This document shows positions 34,921 through 44,885 of a stretch of DNA of 64,000 nucleotides, in pieces; position 1 is the stretch's first letter; each line of letters begins with the position of its first letter. Under the pieces are notes generated by a model that ran no database searches, had not been told where the DNA came from, and saw only the letters and a program-made list of their open reading frames with translations. Source of the stretch: Bacteroidota bacterium (GTDB taxonomy: Bacteria > Bacteroidota > Bacteroidia > Chitinophagales > Saprospiraceae). Made by a program: the position numbers and the translations under genes. The DNA lies in contig CAUJDW010000072.1 of the NCBI GenBank assembly GCA_963169455.1, positions 1 through 64,000 on the forward strand, written 5' to 3'.

Positions 34921-36384
34921 TTACCTTTTCCATTTCGACCCGCTCACGTCGGGCGCCTTCAGTACGCGCTGGAAGTCGCCGTACAGTTTGACTGCGAGTT
35001 GTGCAGCGATTTCGGCGCTGACGGGGTTGGTTTCCTCCAGTTTTTCCGGATTGAAGTATTTCTGTACGAAATGGGTGTCGAACTGCCCTGAGGTGAAGGC
35101 TTCGTGTTCCAGGACGAAGCGCCCGAAGGGCAGGGTAGTAGCCACGCCTTCGATCTCGTACTGTTCGATGGCCTCCAGCATTTGCTGGATGGCGGCGTCG
35201 CGGTTGACGCCCCAGGTGATCAGTTTGGCGATCATGGGGTCGTAGTAGATGGGTATGGCCATGCCGGCGTCGTAGCCGTCGTCGACCCGGATATGGGGGC
35301 CTTTGGGGCGCCGGTAGCGGGTGATCGTGCCGATGCTGGGCAGAAAATTATTGTGGGGGTCTTCGGCGTAAACCCGCAGCTCGATGGCATGGCCCTTTAT
35401 GGCCAGGCTTTCCTGCCTGAGGCTCAGCGGTTCGCCCAAAGCGATGCGTATCTGTTGCTCAACGAGGTCGACGCCGCTGATCATCTCCGTGACCGGGTGT
35501 TCGACCTGCAGGCGGGTGTTCATTTCCAGGAAGTAGTAGTTCAGTTCGCCGTCCACCAGGAACTCCACGGTGCCTGCGCCGCGGTAGTTGCAGGCTTTGG
35601 CCACCTTGATGGCGTCCTGCCCCATTTTTTCTCTGATTTCGGGGGTGAGGATGGAGGAAGGCGCTTCCTCGACCACTTTCTGATGGCGGCGTTGTATGCT
35701 GCACTCCCGTTCAAATAGGTGTACGGCGTTCCCGAACTGGTCGGCCAGCACCTGGATTTCGATATGCCGGGGCGAGGCGATGTACTTCTCCAGGAACACC
35801 GAGCCGTCTCCAAAGGCGGAGGTAGCTTCGCTGATGGCCCTTTGCATCTGTTCCTCGAAGGCGGCTTCCGCTTCCACGATGCGCATCCCCTTGCCGCCGC
35901 CGCCGGCGGAGGCTTTGATCAGCACCGGAAACCCGATCTGCCGGGCGGCTGCCTTGGCTTCCTCGATGTTGCTTATGGCCTCGTCAAGGCCCGGCACCAT
36001 TGGGATGTCGTATTCCTTCACTGCTGCTTTGGCCGCCAGCTTGCTGCCCATGATCTCGATGGAAAAAGGGGTGGGGCCGATGAAGGTGATGCCTGCCTCT
36101 TCCACTGCCCGGGCGAATGCGGCGTTTTCACTCAGGAAGCCATAGCCGGGATGGATGGCGTCCACCTGCAGTTCCCGGGCCAGCCCGATGATCCGCTCGC
36201 CGTTGAGGTAGGACTGGGCGGAGGGGTTCGGCCCGATGCAGACAGCCTCGTCGGCAAAGCGGACGTGCGGGGCATTGCGGTCAATTTCCGAAAAAACAGC
36301 TACGGTCCGGATGCCCATTTCATGGGCGGTCCGCATGATGCGCAAGGCAATCTCACCGCGATTCGCAATCAGGAGTTTCTTCAT
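34921..36384 (-). CDS. accC: Biotin carboxylase subunit (AccC-type)
   Basis: The ATP-grasp enzyme (487 aa) carboxylates the biotin on a carrier protein as the first half of acyl-CoA carboxylation. It has the N-terminal KLLIANRGEIALRIMRTAHE, the glycine-rich ATP loop KASAGGGGKGMRIV and the catalytic MNTRLQVEHPVTEMI segment. There is no fused biotinyl domain and no accB or carboxyltransferase gene next to it, so it cannot be decided whether it serves acetyl-CoA, propionyl-CoA or methylcrotonyl-CoA carboxylase. It is divergent from the acetoacetyl-CoA synthetase gene. Confidence 0.93.
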   Translation of the reverse strand: MKKLLIANRGEIALRIMRTAHEMGIRTVAVFSEIDRNAPHVRFADEAVCIGPNPSAQSYLNGERIIGLARELQVDAIHPGYGFLSENAAFARAVEEAGITFIGPTPFSIEIMGSKLAAKAAVKEYDIPMVPGLDEAISNIEEAKAAARQIGFPVLIKASAGGGGKGMRIVEAEAAFEEQMQRAISEATSAFGDGSVFLEKYIASPRHIEIQVLADQFGNAVHLFERECSIQRRHQKVVEEAPSSILTPEIREKMGQDAIKVAKACNYRGAGTVEFLVDGELNYYFLEMNTRLQVEHPVTEMISGVDLVEQQIRIALGEPLSLRQESLAIKGHAIELRVYAEDPHNNFLPSIGTITRYRRPKGPHIRVDDGYDAGMAIPIYYDPMIAKLITWGVNRDAAIQQMLEAIEQYEIEGVATTLPFGRFVLEHEAFTSGQFDTHFVQKYFNPEKLEETNPVSAEIAAQLAVKLYGDFQRVLKAPDVSGSKWKR

Positions 36385-36543
36385 GGCGCTTTCCTTTGAA
36401 CGGGGCTGAAGGTATGGAAAAAAGTTTATTTTTGGCTATTTTAAGGGTTTACTGAATTGTTTTCCGGCAGATTCCCGCTCACTCGCGGGGAGCCGGTTTT
36501 AGCTTGCCCCGGCTGTTCCCGATCACTGAAAAAACGTATCTCT

Positions 36544-38517
36544 ATGCATGAAACGCCCCGCCAGCTCTGGCGGCCATCACCATCTTTCATCCGAAATTCC
36601 CGCCTGCAGCACTACCTCGACTGGCTGGCCGGAAACAAGGGCCTGCAGTTTGAAAACTACGAAGCTGCCTGGGCCTGGTCTGTAGAAGATCCCCCGGCTT
36701 TCTGGGAGTCGGTGTGGCAGTATTTCGGCGTAAAGTCGCACTGGCCCTATCAAAGCATTCTGTCCGGTGGGCCGATGCCGGGCGCCCGCTGGTTTGAAGG
36801 CAGCACTTTAAACTATGCGGAACACATCTTTCGCCGGAAAAGCACCGATCGCCCTGCCATCCTGTTCCGTTCGGAGCGCCATCCCCTTCAGGCCGTGAGC
36901 TGGCAGGAACTGGAGCAGGCCGTGGCCGGCATGGCGGCGTTCCTGAAATCGGCTGGGGTGGAAAAAGAGGATAGGGTAGTGGCTTTCCTGCCGAACATCC
37001 CGGAGGCCACGATCGCCTTCCTGGCGGCCTGCTCCATCGGCGCCGTATGGTCGAGCTGCTCGCCCGACTTCGGGGTGAACAGCGTAGTGGACCGCTTCCA
37101 GCAGATTGAACCGAAAGTATTGTTTGCAGTGGACGGCTACCAGTACGGCGGCAAGCCCTTTGATAAAATGGAGGTGGTGCAGGAACTCTGCAGGCAGTTG
37201 CCAAGCCTGGAAAAGGTGGTGCTCCTGCCGTATTTGAATGAGAATAGCTCAGCAGAACAACTTCCCAACGGCATTAGCTGGCAGAAAGCCCTGGAAACGC
37301 CGGCCGGCGCGCTGTTTTTCGAACCCCTGCCCTTTGGGCATCCCATTTGGGTGTTATACTCTTCCGGCACCACAGGCATCCCGAAGGCGATAACCCATTC
37401 CCAGGGCGGGGTGCTGCTGGAGCATTTGAAATATCTTGCGTTCCACAACGACGTGCACCCCGGCGAGCGCTTTTTCTGGTTCTCCACCACCGGCTGGATG
37501 ATGTGGAACTTCGTGCAGGCGGCCCTGCTGGTGGGCGCCACTATCGTCCTTTACGACGGCAGCCCGGCTTACCCCAACCTCGATGTGCTTTGGCAGCTTG
37601 CCGGGGAAGCCGGGATCAACCATTTCGGAACCAGCGCTCCCTATCTGGTGGCTTGTATGAAAGCGGGGCTTACCCCTGGCAAAGATTATGATCTTTCCGC
37701 CCTGCGCTCCATAGGCTCGACCGGGGCGCCGCTGCCGCCCGAAGCTTTTGACTATGTTTATCAGAAAATAAAAGAAGACTTGTGGCTTTGCTCCATGAGC
37801 GGCGGCACCGACGTATGCACGGCCTTCGTCGGCGGCTGCCCCCTGGAGCCGGTTTACGAAGGGGAGATACAATGCCGGGCGCTGGGTTGCGCCCTTTACG
37901 CTTATGATGAAGAAGGGCAGGAAATCATAGATGAAGTCGGTGAAATGGTGATCACCCGCCCCATGCCATCCATGCCCATCTATTTCTGGAACGACGCTGA
38001 CAAACAAAAGTACCTGGGCAGTTATTTCGACATGTACCCCGGCATCTGGCGCCACGGCGACTGGGTGCGCATCACGCCCCGGGGCTCCCTACTCATCCTG
38101 GGCCGCTCCGACGCCACCCTCAACCGGCAGGGCGTCCGCATCGGCACCGCCGAAATATACCGCGCCGTCGACCAGGTGAAAGAAGTGAAGGACAGCCTCA
38201 TCGTCAACCTGGAACTGAGCGGCGGCCGCCACTACATGCCCCTTTTCGTGCTGATGAACGAAGGACAGGAACTGACCGAATCGGTCAAAACTCAGATCCG
38301 CCAGGTGTTGCGCAGCGAATACTCCCCCCGCCACGTGCCGGATGAGATCATCGAGGTGAAGGATATTCCCTATACCATCAGCGGGAAGAAGCTGGAAGCC
38401 CCGGTGAAGAAAATCCTGCTGGGCTTCCCCATCCACAAAGCAGCTAACCCGGATTCGATGCGCAACCCGGAGTCGCTTGGGTTTTTTGTGGAATTTGCAA
38501 GGGGGGTGGAGCGGTAA
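36544..38517 (+). CDS. Acetoacetyl-CoA synthetase
   Basis: ANL-superfamily ligase (657 aa) that activates acetoacetate with ATP and CoA. The N-terminus has the ACS-N-like segment FENYEAAWAWSVEDPPAFW, the P-loop YSSGTTGIPKAI, A5-type GGTDVC, the hinge aspartate region HGDWVRITPRG and the C-terminal catalytic lysine in ISGKKLEAPVKKIL. The length is characteristic of acetoacetate-CoA ligase and not of acetyl-CoA synthetase. It would allow use of ketone bodies or breakdown of polyhydroxybutyrate and leucine. The start at 36544 is preferred because the frame upstream of it has no homologous character. Confidence 0.9.
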   Translation: MHETPRQLWRPSPSFIRNSRLQHYLDWLAGNKGLQFENYEAAWAWSVEDPPAFWESVWQYFGVKSHWPYQSILSGGPMPGARWFEGSTLNYAEHIFRRKSTDRPAILFRSERHPLQAVSWQELEQAVAGMAAFLKSAGVEKEDRVVAFLPNIPEATIAFLAACSIGAVWSSCSPDFGVNSVVDRFQQIEPKVLFAVDGYQYGGKPFDKMEVVQELCRQLPSLEKVVLLPYLNENSSAEQLPNGISWQKALETPAGALFFEPLPFGHPIWVLYSSGTTGIPKAITHSQGGVLLEHLKYLAFHNDVHPGERFFWFSTTGWMMWNFVQAALLVGATIVLYDGSPAYPNLDVLWQLAGEAGINHFGTSAPYLVACMKAGLTPGKDYDLSALRSIGSTGAPLPPEAFDYVYQKIKEDLWLCSMSGGTDVCTAFVGGCPLEPVYEGEIQCRALGCALYAYDEEGQEIIDEVGEMVITRPMPSMPIYFWNDADKQKYLGSYFDMYPGIWRHGDWVRITPRGSLLILGRSDATLNRQGVRIGTAEIYRAVDQVKEVKDSLIVNLELSGGRHYMPLFVLMNEGQELTESVKTQIRQVLRSEYSPRHVPDEIIEVKDIPYTISGKKLEAPVKKILLGFPIHKAANPDSMRNPESLGFFVEFARGVER

Positions 38518-38528
38518 TGTGCCTAACC

Positions 38529-39026
38529 TCACCAATCCGTAAAGGCCGCATTGAAAATATCCTCCATCATCTGGTTGGAAATGGTGGTGACGGCGTCGTC
38601 CTCAACGCTGGCCAGGTCCTGGGAGCTGGGGAAGTCGAAGAAGAAGGAGAAGTTTTTCTTCCAGCCCTTCGATTCGTCCTGGTTGTTGATGTACTCGATA
38701 GCGGTGGTGATGGTCAGGCGGTTGAGGGCCGTTGTCTCGCCGGGCTGCGGCGCTTCGGAGGTCACGTCGTAGCGCACGATGGCGCCTTTGAACTCAATGT
38801 CGGGGTTTTCGTCATTGAGCACGAGGCGGGATTCGGTGCGGATCTTTTCCTTGAGGTCTTCCGCCAGGCGCTGGGCCAGAGCAGGTTGGGCGTTCAGGGC
38901 GTTGTTGGTAAATTGCTCCACGTAGTAAGACTTCACCGTGGCGTAATCGATGCTGATGCCCCGGAAGGAGTAACAACCGCTGAAGAGAAGGGCGAAGAAG
39001 GAGAGGAGGGTGAATATCCGTAGCAT
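38529..39026 (-). CDS. lptE: LptE-like LPS-assembly lipoprotein
   Basis: The 165-aa outer-membrane lipoprotein has lipobox FSGC (Cys at about residue 18), followed by the family pattern YSFRGISIDYATVKSYYVEQF and a predicted alpha/beta domain. In Bacteroidota this family is assigned as LptE, which plugs LptD in LPS export. Its usual neighbours miaB and the sigma-54 activator are on the same strand at 41909-44648, separated from it by an oppositely oriented protease gene. A minus-strand -7 box TATATTTG lies at 39131-39124. The start at 39026 begins the signal peptide. Confidence 0.82.
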   Translation of the reverse strand: MLRIFTLLSFFALLFSGCYSFRGISIDYATVKSYYVEQFTNNALNAQPALAQRLAEDLKEKIRTESRLVLNDENPDIEFKGAIVRYDVTSEAPQPGETTALNRLTITTAIEYINNQDESKGWKKNFSFFFDFPSSQDLASVEDDAVTTISNQMMEDIFNAAFTDW

Positions 39027-39152
39027 GGCTTTTTTCCGTGTTTTGATTCCAGGCCATCCCGAAGCTGTCCAAATGCCCGCTTGCGGATTTGAAACAGCCT
39101 TTTGGACGGCCATTTTCCGGTGGCAAATATAACAACGATTTCAGGGAAAATA

Positions 39153-39184
39153 TTTGACAGCTTGCCTACAATATGCTAGCTTTA
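39153..39184 (+). promoter_or_regulatory. Promoter for the T9SS metalloprotease gene
   Basis: TTTG (39153-39156), 20 bases, then TAGCTTTA (39177-39184), close to TTTG-N19-TAnnTTTG. It is back to back with the minus-strand TATATTTG of lptE at 39131-39124. The 314 bases between lptE and the protease start (39027-39340) contain these two promoters and a ~155-base leader in which I see no other gene. Confidence 0.5.
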
Positions 39185-39340
39185 ATTTCCCGAAAAGCTG
39201 GAATCCTGTTAACATCGCCTCTGCGATTTCCGGCGGCTCCCCCCTTCCTTCCCCCGCAACCTCACTGCCAGGAAAACAACAGGCCATCATTATGGATGAT
39301 GAGTAGAGAAACAAAAATGCAACTTAAACAAAGCTATCCT

Positions 39341-41827
39341 ATGAAACCACTTTATCTTGCCCTTGCCATCTTCATCCTGCTGGGCGGCAGCCAGTATGCG
39401 CAGGGCCAGCGGGATTGCGGAACCATGCAGTACCTCGAGTACGAGCAGCAACTGGACCCCGGGCGGCTGCAGCGGTTGGAAGCGATCGAAAAGCACACCA
39501 GGGAATTCCTGAACAACCCCGGCCGCGATGTGACGGGGGTGATTTCTATTCCCGTGGTCGTTCACGTCGTTTGGAATACGCCTTCTGAAAACATCAGCGA
39601 TGCGCAGATACTGAGCTAGATCGACGTCCTCAACGAGGATTTCCGGCGCCTGAACGCCGATGCTTCGAATACTCCGTCCATGTTCCTCGGCGTTGCGGCC
39701 GATTCGGAATTTGAGTTCTGCATGGCCACGGTGGACCCCAGCGGGAACCCCACCAACGGCATTACCCGGACGCAGACCAGCACCACTTCCTTTTCGACCA
39801 ACAACAACGTGAAGTTCAACGCCACCGGCGGCCACGATGCATGGCCGGCGGGCCAGTACCTCAACGTCTGGGTGTGCGACCTGACGGGCGGGCTGTTGGG
39901 CTATGCACAATTTCCGGGCGGCAATCCGGCCACTGATGGAGTTGTTTGTGATTACCTGTATTTCGGCACCATTGGTACGGCAACCCCGCCATTCCATCTG
40001 GGGCGCACAGCTACCCATGAAATCGGGCACTGGCTGAACCTTCGCCACATCTGGGGCGATGGCGGCTGCAGTGTGGACGACTTCGTCAGCGACACGCCTT
40101 TGGCCGGCGCGCCCAATTATACCGGCGCGCCCTGTACTTTTCCCGGCCCCAATTCCTGTAATACCGGCTCGGGAGACCAGCCCGACATGTTCCAGAACTA
40201 CATGGATTATTCTGATGATGTCTGTATGAACCTCTACACCCTGGGCCAGAAAGCCCGGATGCGCGCTCTTTTCGACTCCGGCGGCGCCAGGCAGAGCATC
40301 CTCACTTCGCCGGGCTGCGGCAGCGAGCCGCCGCCCAGTTGTAATGACGGCATCCAGAATGGCCAGGAGACCGGTGTGGACTGTGGCGGCCCGGTTTGCC
40401 CGCCCTGCCCTACCTGTTTTGACGGCATCCAGAACGGCCAGGAGACGGGTGTGGACTGCGGCGGCCCGGTTTGCCCGCCCTGCCCCACCTGCTTTGACGG
40501 CATTCAGAACGGCCAGGAGACGGGTGTGGACTGCGGCGGCCCGGTTTGTCCGCCCTGCCCGGTAGAGCCCACCTGTGATGATGGCATCCAGAACGGCCAG
40601 GAGACGGGCGTGGACTGCGGCGGCCCTGACTGTCCGCCCTGCCCCTGCAACGGCACCGGGCTTCAACTCAATATCCACTTCGACCTCGCCCCGGCCCAAA
40701 CCAGTTGGGCCATCGTCCACTCCAGCGGGGCAACGGTAGCTTCCGGCGGCCCCTACACCAGCCAGCCCGGCGGTTCCACGTTTACCATCAGCGGCTTGTG
40801 CCTTGCCGACGGCTGTTATACCTTTACCATATACGATTCGGGGAATAACGGCCTTTGCTGCCGCCTTGGCCAGGGTTCTTACACCCTGACGGACGAGGAT
40901 GGCAATGTGCTGGCCTCCGGCAGCCAGTTCGGCGCTTCGCAGGCCACGAATTTCTGCCTGGAAAGCGGCGCTGCACCCACTTGCGACGACGGCATCCAGA
41001 ACGGCCAGGAGACTGGTGTGGACTGCGGCGGCCCGGACTGCCCGCCCTGCCCGGTAGAGCCCAGCTGTGACGACGGCATCCAGAACGGCCAGGAGGCCGG
41101 TGTAGACTGCGGCGGCCCGGACTGCCCACCCTGCCCGGTAGAGCCCAGCTGTGACGACGGCATCCAGAACGGCCAGGAGGCCGGTGTGGACTGCGGCGGC
41201 CCCGACTGCCCGCCCTGCCCGGGCTGTCCGTTTGACGTCAATTTGGAGATTCATTTCGATCTGTATCCTGCACAGACATCCTGGGCGATTTTTGACGCCG
41301 GTGGTGTCGCGGCAGCTTCTGGCGGCCCCTACACAGGCCAGGCCCCATTCTCCACACTGATGCAGGACATCTGCCTCGAAGAGGGCTGTTACACCTTTAC
41401 GATCTACGATTCCGGAGGCAACGGCCTGTGCTGCCAGGGCGGCAGAGGCTCCTACTTCCTCTCCGACGACAATGGCAACTTCCTGGCTGCCGGCGCCGTC
41501 TTCGGCGCATCGCAGTCCACTGCTTTCTGTTCTGACGGCAACAGGGAGGCTGGCCGGGAGGCAGGCATTAGCTCCGGCCGCTTCAGCCTGTTCCCCAACC
41601 CTGCCAGCCAGCAACTGACGGTAGCCTTTGGTATGCCCGAAGCAGGAAAGGTTCAGCTCAGTGTGCGGGGCCTGGCCGGAGAGGTGCTTCTGCATCGGGA
41701 ATCCCAGGTGGAAGCAGGGAAGCAGGAGGTGGAGCTGGACGTCAGCGGCCTGCCGGCCGGCCTGTATTTCATGGAGGTTGTGGTGCAGGGTGAGCGCTTC
41801 GCGAAGAAATTCGTGATTGCCCGATAG
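39341..41827 (+). pseudogene. T9SS-secreted M43-type zinc metalloprotease, interrupted by an amber codon
   Basis: One continuous frame of 828 residues (counting the stop) from a signal peptide (MKPLYLALAIFILLGG) to a T9SS type A C-terminal domain (LFPNPASQQL...), except for TAG at 39617-39619 after 92 codons. In the order DAQILS-stop-IDVLNEDF the family has a glutamine, so a single CAG to TAG change explains it. Downstream lie the zinc-binding motif HEIGHWLNLRH with a further cysteine-rich part, four copies of a 25-28 residue module containing DGIQNGQE.GVDCGGP, a beta-domain, three more copies, a second beta-domain and the sorting domain. Sequencing error, real loss of function or suppression are all possible. 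Confidence 0.8.
40338..41224 (+). repeat. Seven cysteine-rich modules in two clusters
   Basis: The word C..GIQNGQE.GVDCGGP.CPPCP occurs four times at about 40338-40647 (period 75, 75 and 84 bases) and three times at about 40978-41224 (period 84). The copies are nearly identical in DNA, including synonymous positions, which points to recent expansion or gene conversion. The two clusters flank a ~110-residue beta-domain. A second, homologous beta-domain follows the last copy. Confidence 0.85.
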
Positions 41828-41848
41828 AGGAGTTGATTTTCAGGAAAA

Positions 41849-41880
41849 CGAATGGCCGCCGGTTTTCCGGCGGCCATTCG
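41849..41880. terminator. Bidirectional hairpin terminator
   Basis: A perfect 14-bp stem (CGAATGGCCGCCGG / complement) with loop TTTT. It lies 22 bases after the protease stop and 29 bases after the end of the convergent sigma-54 activator gene on the other strand, so it serves both. The plus-strand continuation is TCGTTTG. Confidence 0.75.
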
Positions 41881-41908
41881 TCGTTTGAACCAGCCTGAAG
41901 GCCGGCAT

Positions 41909-43204
41909 TTACAATTCGTACTGTTTGATTTTGCGGTAGAGAGTTCTTTCGGAGATGCCCAGTTCCTGGGCGGCCTCTTTGCGGCGGCCGCTGTGTTTCT
42001 TCAGGGCGCGTCGGATCAGGCCCTTTTCGGCTTCCTCCAGGGAGAGGTTGTCTTCCACTTCTTCGGCCTGGGCGAAGCGGCTTTCCGCGTCGTGGTTGAG
42101 GATGATTGGTTTGACCGGTTTGTTGTCTATGGGCTGCTCTTCATCAGCGTGGTATTCAGGCAGGAAATCGCCCTCATCCACTGCTTCATTGATGGCCGGA
42201 GTATGGGGGAAATCGATTGGGGCGCGCAGCCCCCGCAGCGCTTTTGCATCGGACACCCGCAGGTCGTTGCTGCGGATGAGTTCGACGACCAGGGCCTTGA
42301 GGTCGTTCAGGTCGTTCTTCATGTCCAGCATGAACTTATAGAATATTTCCCTTTCCTGCATGTTGGCCTCGCTGTTCTGGTGCTGTCCGGTGGCGATCAT
42401 GGGCAGGTTCCGCTTCATGATCTGCGGGACAAATCGGGCGAGTTGCTCAGGGCTTATGTTTTTGTCTTCGGCCAGCACAGAGGCCTGTTCGGCCACGTTT
42501 TTCAGTTCACGCACGTTTCCCGGCCAGCTGTAGGATTCCAGGATGGCCTGCGCCCTTTCATCCAGCTGGATGGGTGAGGTGCGGTATTTTTCTGCAAAGT
42601 CGACGGCAAATTTCCGGAAGAGCATATAGATGTCTTCGGGGCGGTCGCGCAGGGCCGGAATGCGGATAGGGACCGTATTGAGGCGGTAATAGAGGTCTTC
42701 GCGGAATTTGCCTTTTTTTACCCGCTCGTCGAGCGCGACATTGGTGGCGGCGATGATGCGCACATCGGTTTTCTGCACGCTGGAGGCGCCTACCCGGATA
42801 AATTCGCCGGTTTCCAGCACCCGAAGCAGGTATGCCTGGGTGTCGAGAGGCATCTCCCCGATCTCATCGAGGAAGATGGTGCCGCCGTCGTAGGATTCGA
42901 AGTAGCCCTTGCGTTCGCTGGTCGCTCCGGTAAAGGCGCCTTTTTCATGGCCGAATAGTTCGGAATTGATGGTGCCTTCCGGGATGGCGCCGCAGTTGAT
43001 GGCGATGAATTTATTGTGCTTGCGGGCGCTGAGGGAGTGGATGATCTTGGAGAAGATTTCCTTGCCTACGCCGCTTTCTCCGGTGAGCAGGACGGAAAGG
43101 TCTGTGTTCGCCACGCGTATGGCCGTGCCCAGCGCCCGGTCGAGCAGGGGAGATCGGCCAACGATTCCAAACCGCTGTTTTATGGACTGTAGCGTGTTAT
43201 CCAT
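41909..43204 (-). CDS. Sigma-54-dependent AAA+ activator
   Basis: The 431-aa protein consists of a central AAA+ domain followed by a Fis-type helix-turn-helix, without an N-terminal receiver or GAF domain. Visible are Walker A GESGVGKE, the sigma-54 loop GAFTGA, Walker B GTIFLDEIGEM and the C-terminal SGRRKEAAQELGISERTLYRK. A long acidic region between the AAA+ domain and the HTH (about 290-385) may be regulatory. It should drive RpoN-dependent transcription. The ATG at 43204 is one base past the miaB stop, so it is cotranslated with miaB; this arrangement is common in Bacteroidota. Confidence 0.9.
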   Translation of the reverse strand: MDNTLQSIKQRFGIVGRSPLLDRALGTAIRVANTDLSVLLTGESGVGKEIFSKIIHSLSARKHNKFIAINCGAIPEGTINSELFGHEKGAFTGATSERKGYFESYDGGTIFLDEIGEMPLDTQAYLLRVLETGEFIRVGASSVQKTDVRIIAATNVALDERVKKGKFREDLYYRLNTVPIRIPALRDRPEDIYMLFRKFAVDFAEKYRTSPIQLDERAQAILESYSWPGNVRELKNVAEQASVLAEDKNISPEQLARFVPQIMKRNLPMIATGQHQNSEANMQEREIFYKFMLDMKNDLNDLKALVVELIRSNDLRVSDAKALRGLRAPIDFPHTPAINEAVDEGDFLPEYHADEEQPIDNKPVKPIILNHDAESRFAQAEEVEDNLSLEEAEKGLIRRALKKHSGRRKEAAQELGISERTLYRKIKQYEL

Positions 43205-43205
43205 G

Positions 43206-44648
43206 TCAGGTCTTTTCAACCACTTCCCCTTTCAGCGTCGCGCTGGTGGCTTCGTTTACCCTTACCCAGGTGTAGTCACCAGGCTTCAGGCCTTTCACCT
43301 TGGGGAAGACGATCATTTTGTTCTGTGAGTTGCGGCCCCTGAATTCACTTTCCGACTTCCTGGAATCACCTTCGATGAGCACCTGGAAGGTTTTGCCGAT
43401 ATCTGCCTGGTTGTGCCGGAAGGAAACCTGGGTTTGCAGGCGGATTACCTCCTGCAGGCGCCGTTTCTTTACGTTCATGGGAATGTCGTCGGGATATTTG
43501 CGGGCGGCCAGGGTGCCTGGCCGTTCGGAGTAGAAGAACATGTAGGACATGCTGTAATTGGCGAATTCGATCATACTCAGGGTGTCCTGGTGTTCCTCTT
43601 CCGTTTCGGTGCAAAAGCCGGTGATGATATCGGAGGAAATGGCGCAGTCGGGGATGATCTCGTAGATGCGGCGCACCTTGTCCATGTACCATTCGCGGTC
43701 GTAGGTCCGGTTCATCAGTTCCAGAATGCGGCTGTTGCCCGACTGTACCGGCAGGTGGATGTAGTTGCAGATGTTGTCGTATCTGGCCATGGTGTACAGC
43801 ACCTCATCGGTGATATCCTTGGGGTGGGAAGTAGAAAAGCGGACGCGCAGTGTGGGGTCAAGCTGGGCCACCATTTCCAGGAGTTCGGCGAAGGTGGTGA
43901 GCTGGCCGCTTTCCGGGTTTTCCCATTTGTAGGAATCCACGTTCTGCCCCAGCAGGGTCACTTCGCGGTAGCCTTTTTCAAAAAGGCTCCGGGCTTCGGC
44001 CACGATGCTGAAGGCGCTGCGGCTGCGTTCGCGCCCGCGGGTGAAGGGCACCACGCAGAATGAGCACATATTGTCGCAGCCCCGCATGATGGAGATAAAG
44101 GCCGATACGCCATTGGAGTCGAGCCGCAAGGGGCTGATGTCGGCATAAGTTTCTTCCCGGGACAGGAGGACATTGATCCCTTTCTCTCCTTCCTCCGCAC
44201 CCTGGATGAGCGCGGGCAGGTCGCGGTAGGCATCCGGGCCGATGACCAGGTCGACCAGTTTTTCCTCTTCAAGCAGTTTTTTCTTGAGGCGCTCGGCCAT
44301 ACAGCCCAGCACGCCGACCAGGGCGCCGGGACGTTGGGCCTTCAGCTTGTCGAACAGGCGGAGCCGTTTGCGCACCGTTTCTTCCGCCTTTTCCCGGATG
44401 GAACAGGTGTTGATCAGGATGAGGTCGGCTTCTTCCATGGCCCGGGTGGGGCGGTAGCCTGCTTCGGCAAGTATGGACGCCACGATCTCGCTGTCGCTGA
44501 AGTTCATCTGGCAGCCGTAACTTTCGATGTAAAAAAAGCGGGAGCCTTCAATACTGTTGTCCGCACGCTCCAGGTAGAAAGCTTCGCCCTGCCGGCTTTC
44601 GTCTATTTCTTTTCTGATGCCTACCAGTGTAGGATTGTTGTCGTACAT
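43206..44648 (-). CDS. miaB: tRNA-2-methylthio-N6-dimethylallyladenosine synthase
   Basis: Radical-SAM methylthiotransferase that modifies i6A37 of tRNAs. N-terminal UPF0004 domain cysteines occur in [22 protein letters not shown] and GCMAERLK; the radical-SAM cluster motif is CDNMCSFC; the C-terminal TRAM domain ends the protein ([16 protein letters not shown]). At 480 aa the length is normal. Confidence 0.95.
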   Translation of the reverse strand: MYDNNPTLVGIRKEIDESRQGEAFYLERADNSIEGSRFFYIESYGCQMNFSDSEIVASILAEAGYRPTRAMEEADLILINTCSIREKAEETVRKRLRLFDKLKAQRPGALVGVLGCMAERLKKKLLEEEKLVDLVIGPDAYRDLPALIQGAEEGEKGINVLLSREETYADISPLRLDSNGVSAFISIMRGCDNMCSFCVVPFTRGRERSRSAFSIVAEARSLFEKGYREVTLLGQNVDSYKWENPESGQLTTFAELLEMVAQLDPTLRVRFSTSHPKDITDEVLYTMARYDNICNYIHLPVQSGNSRILELMNRTYDREWYMDKVRRIYEIIPDCAISSDIITGFCTETEEEHQDTLSMIEFANYSMSYMFFYSERPGTLAARKYPDDIPMNVKKRRLQEVIRLQTQVSFRHNQADIGKTFQVLIEGDSRKSESEFRGRNSQNKMIVFPKVKGLKPGDYTWVRVNEATSATLKGEVVEKT

Positions 44649-44815
44649 CTTATCCTGAAAGTTTTGGCTTTGCTTTTATGCAATTAGCTGCCGATCCGGC
44701 ATCGTATAAAAGGCCGTGAAAAAAGGATTGGTTTTTTTCCGGCCGGTAAAGATAAGGATTTTTACGGCCTGCCGTGACATTTTGGCAGATGCTTTTTCAT
44801 AATTTGTGCTCGTAC

Positions 44816-44848
44816 CGGCCTGGGGGGCTCGCTCCCCCGGGCCGGAGG
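44816..44848. other. Hairpin in the divergent miaB / DUF4349 intergenic region
   Basis: CCGGCCTGGGGG and CCCCCGGGCCGG form a 12-bp stem with one mismatch and a short loop, within the 237 bases between divergent genes. Its place upstream of both starts argues against a simple terminator. An RNA leader element of the DUF4349 transcript is possible. Confidence 0.4.
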
Positions 44849-44885
44849 CAAGGAAGATAATTGGCCACTTAAAAACGGATACCAC

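Noticed and set aside
39617-39619. Programmed amber decoding (pyrrolysine) in the metalloprotease
   Set aside because: No pyl genes or stem-loop signal were seen, and the family has glutamine at the site, so a CAG to TAG change is simpler.
39290-41695. 801-codon minus-strand reading frame opposite the metalloprotease
   Set aside because: It is the antisense of a repeat-rich, GC-biased gene whose plus strand has a signal peptide, zinc motif and sorting domain. The antisense product is low-complexity and has no family pattern.
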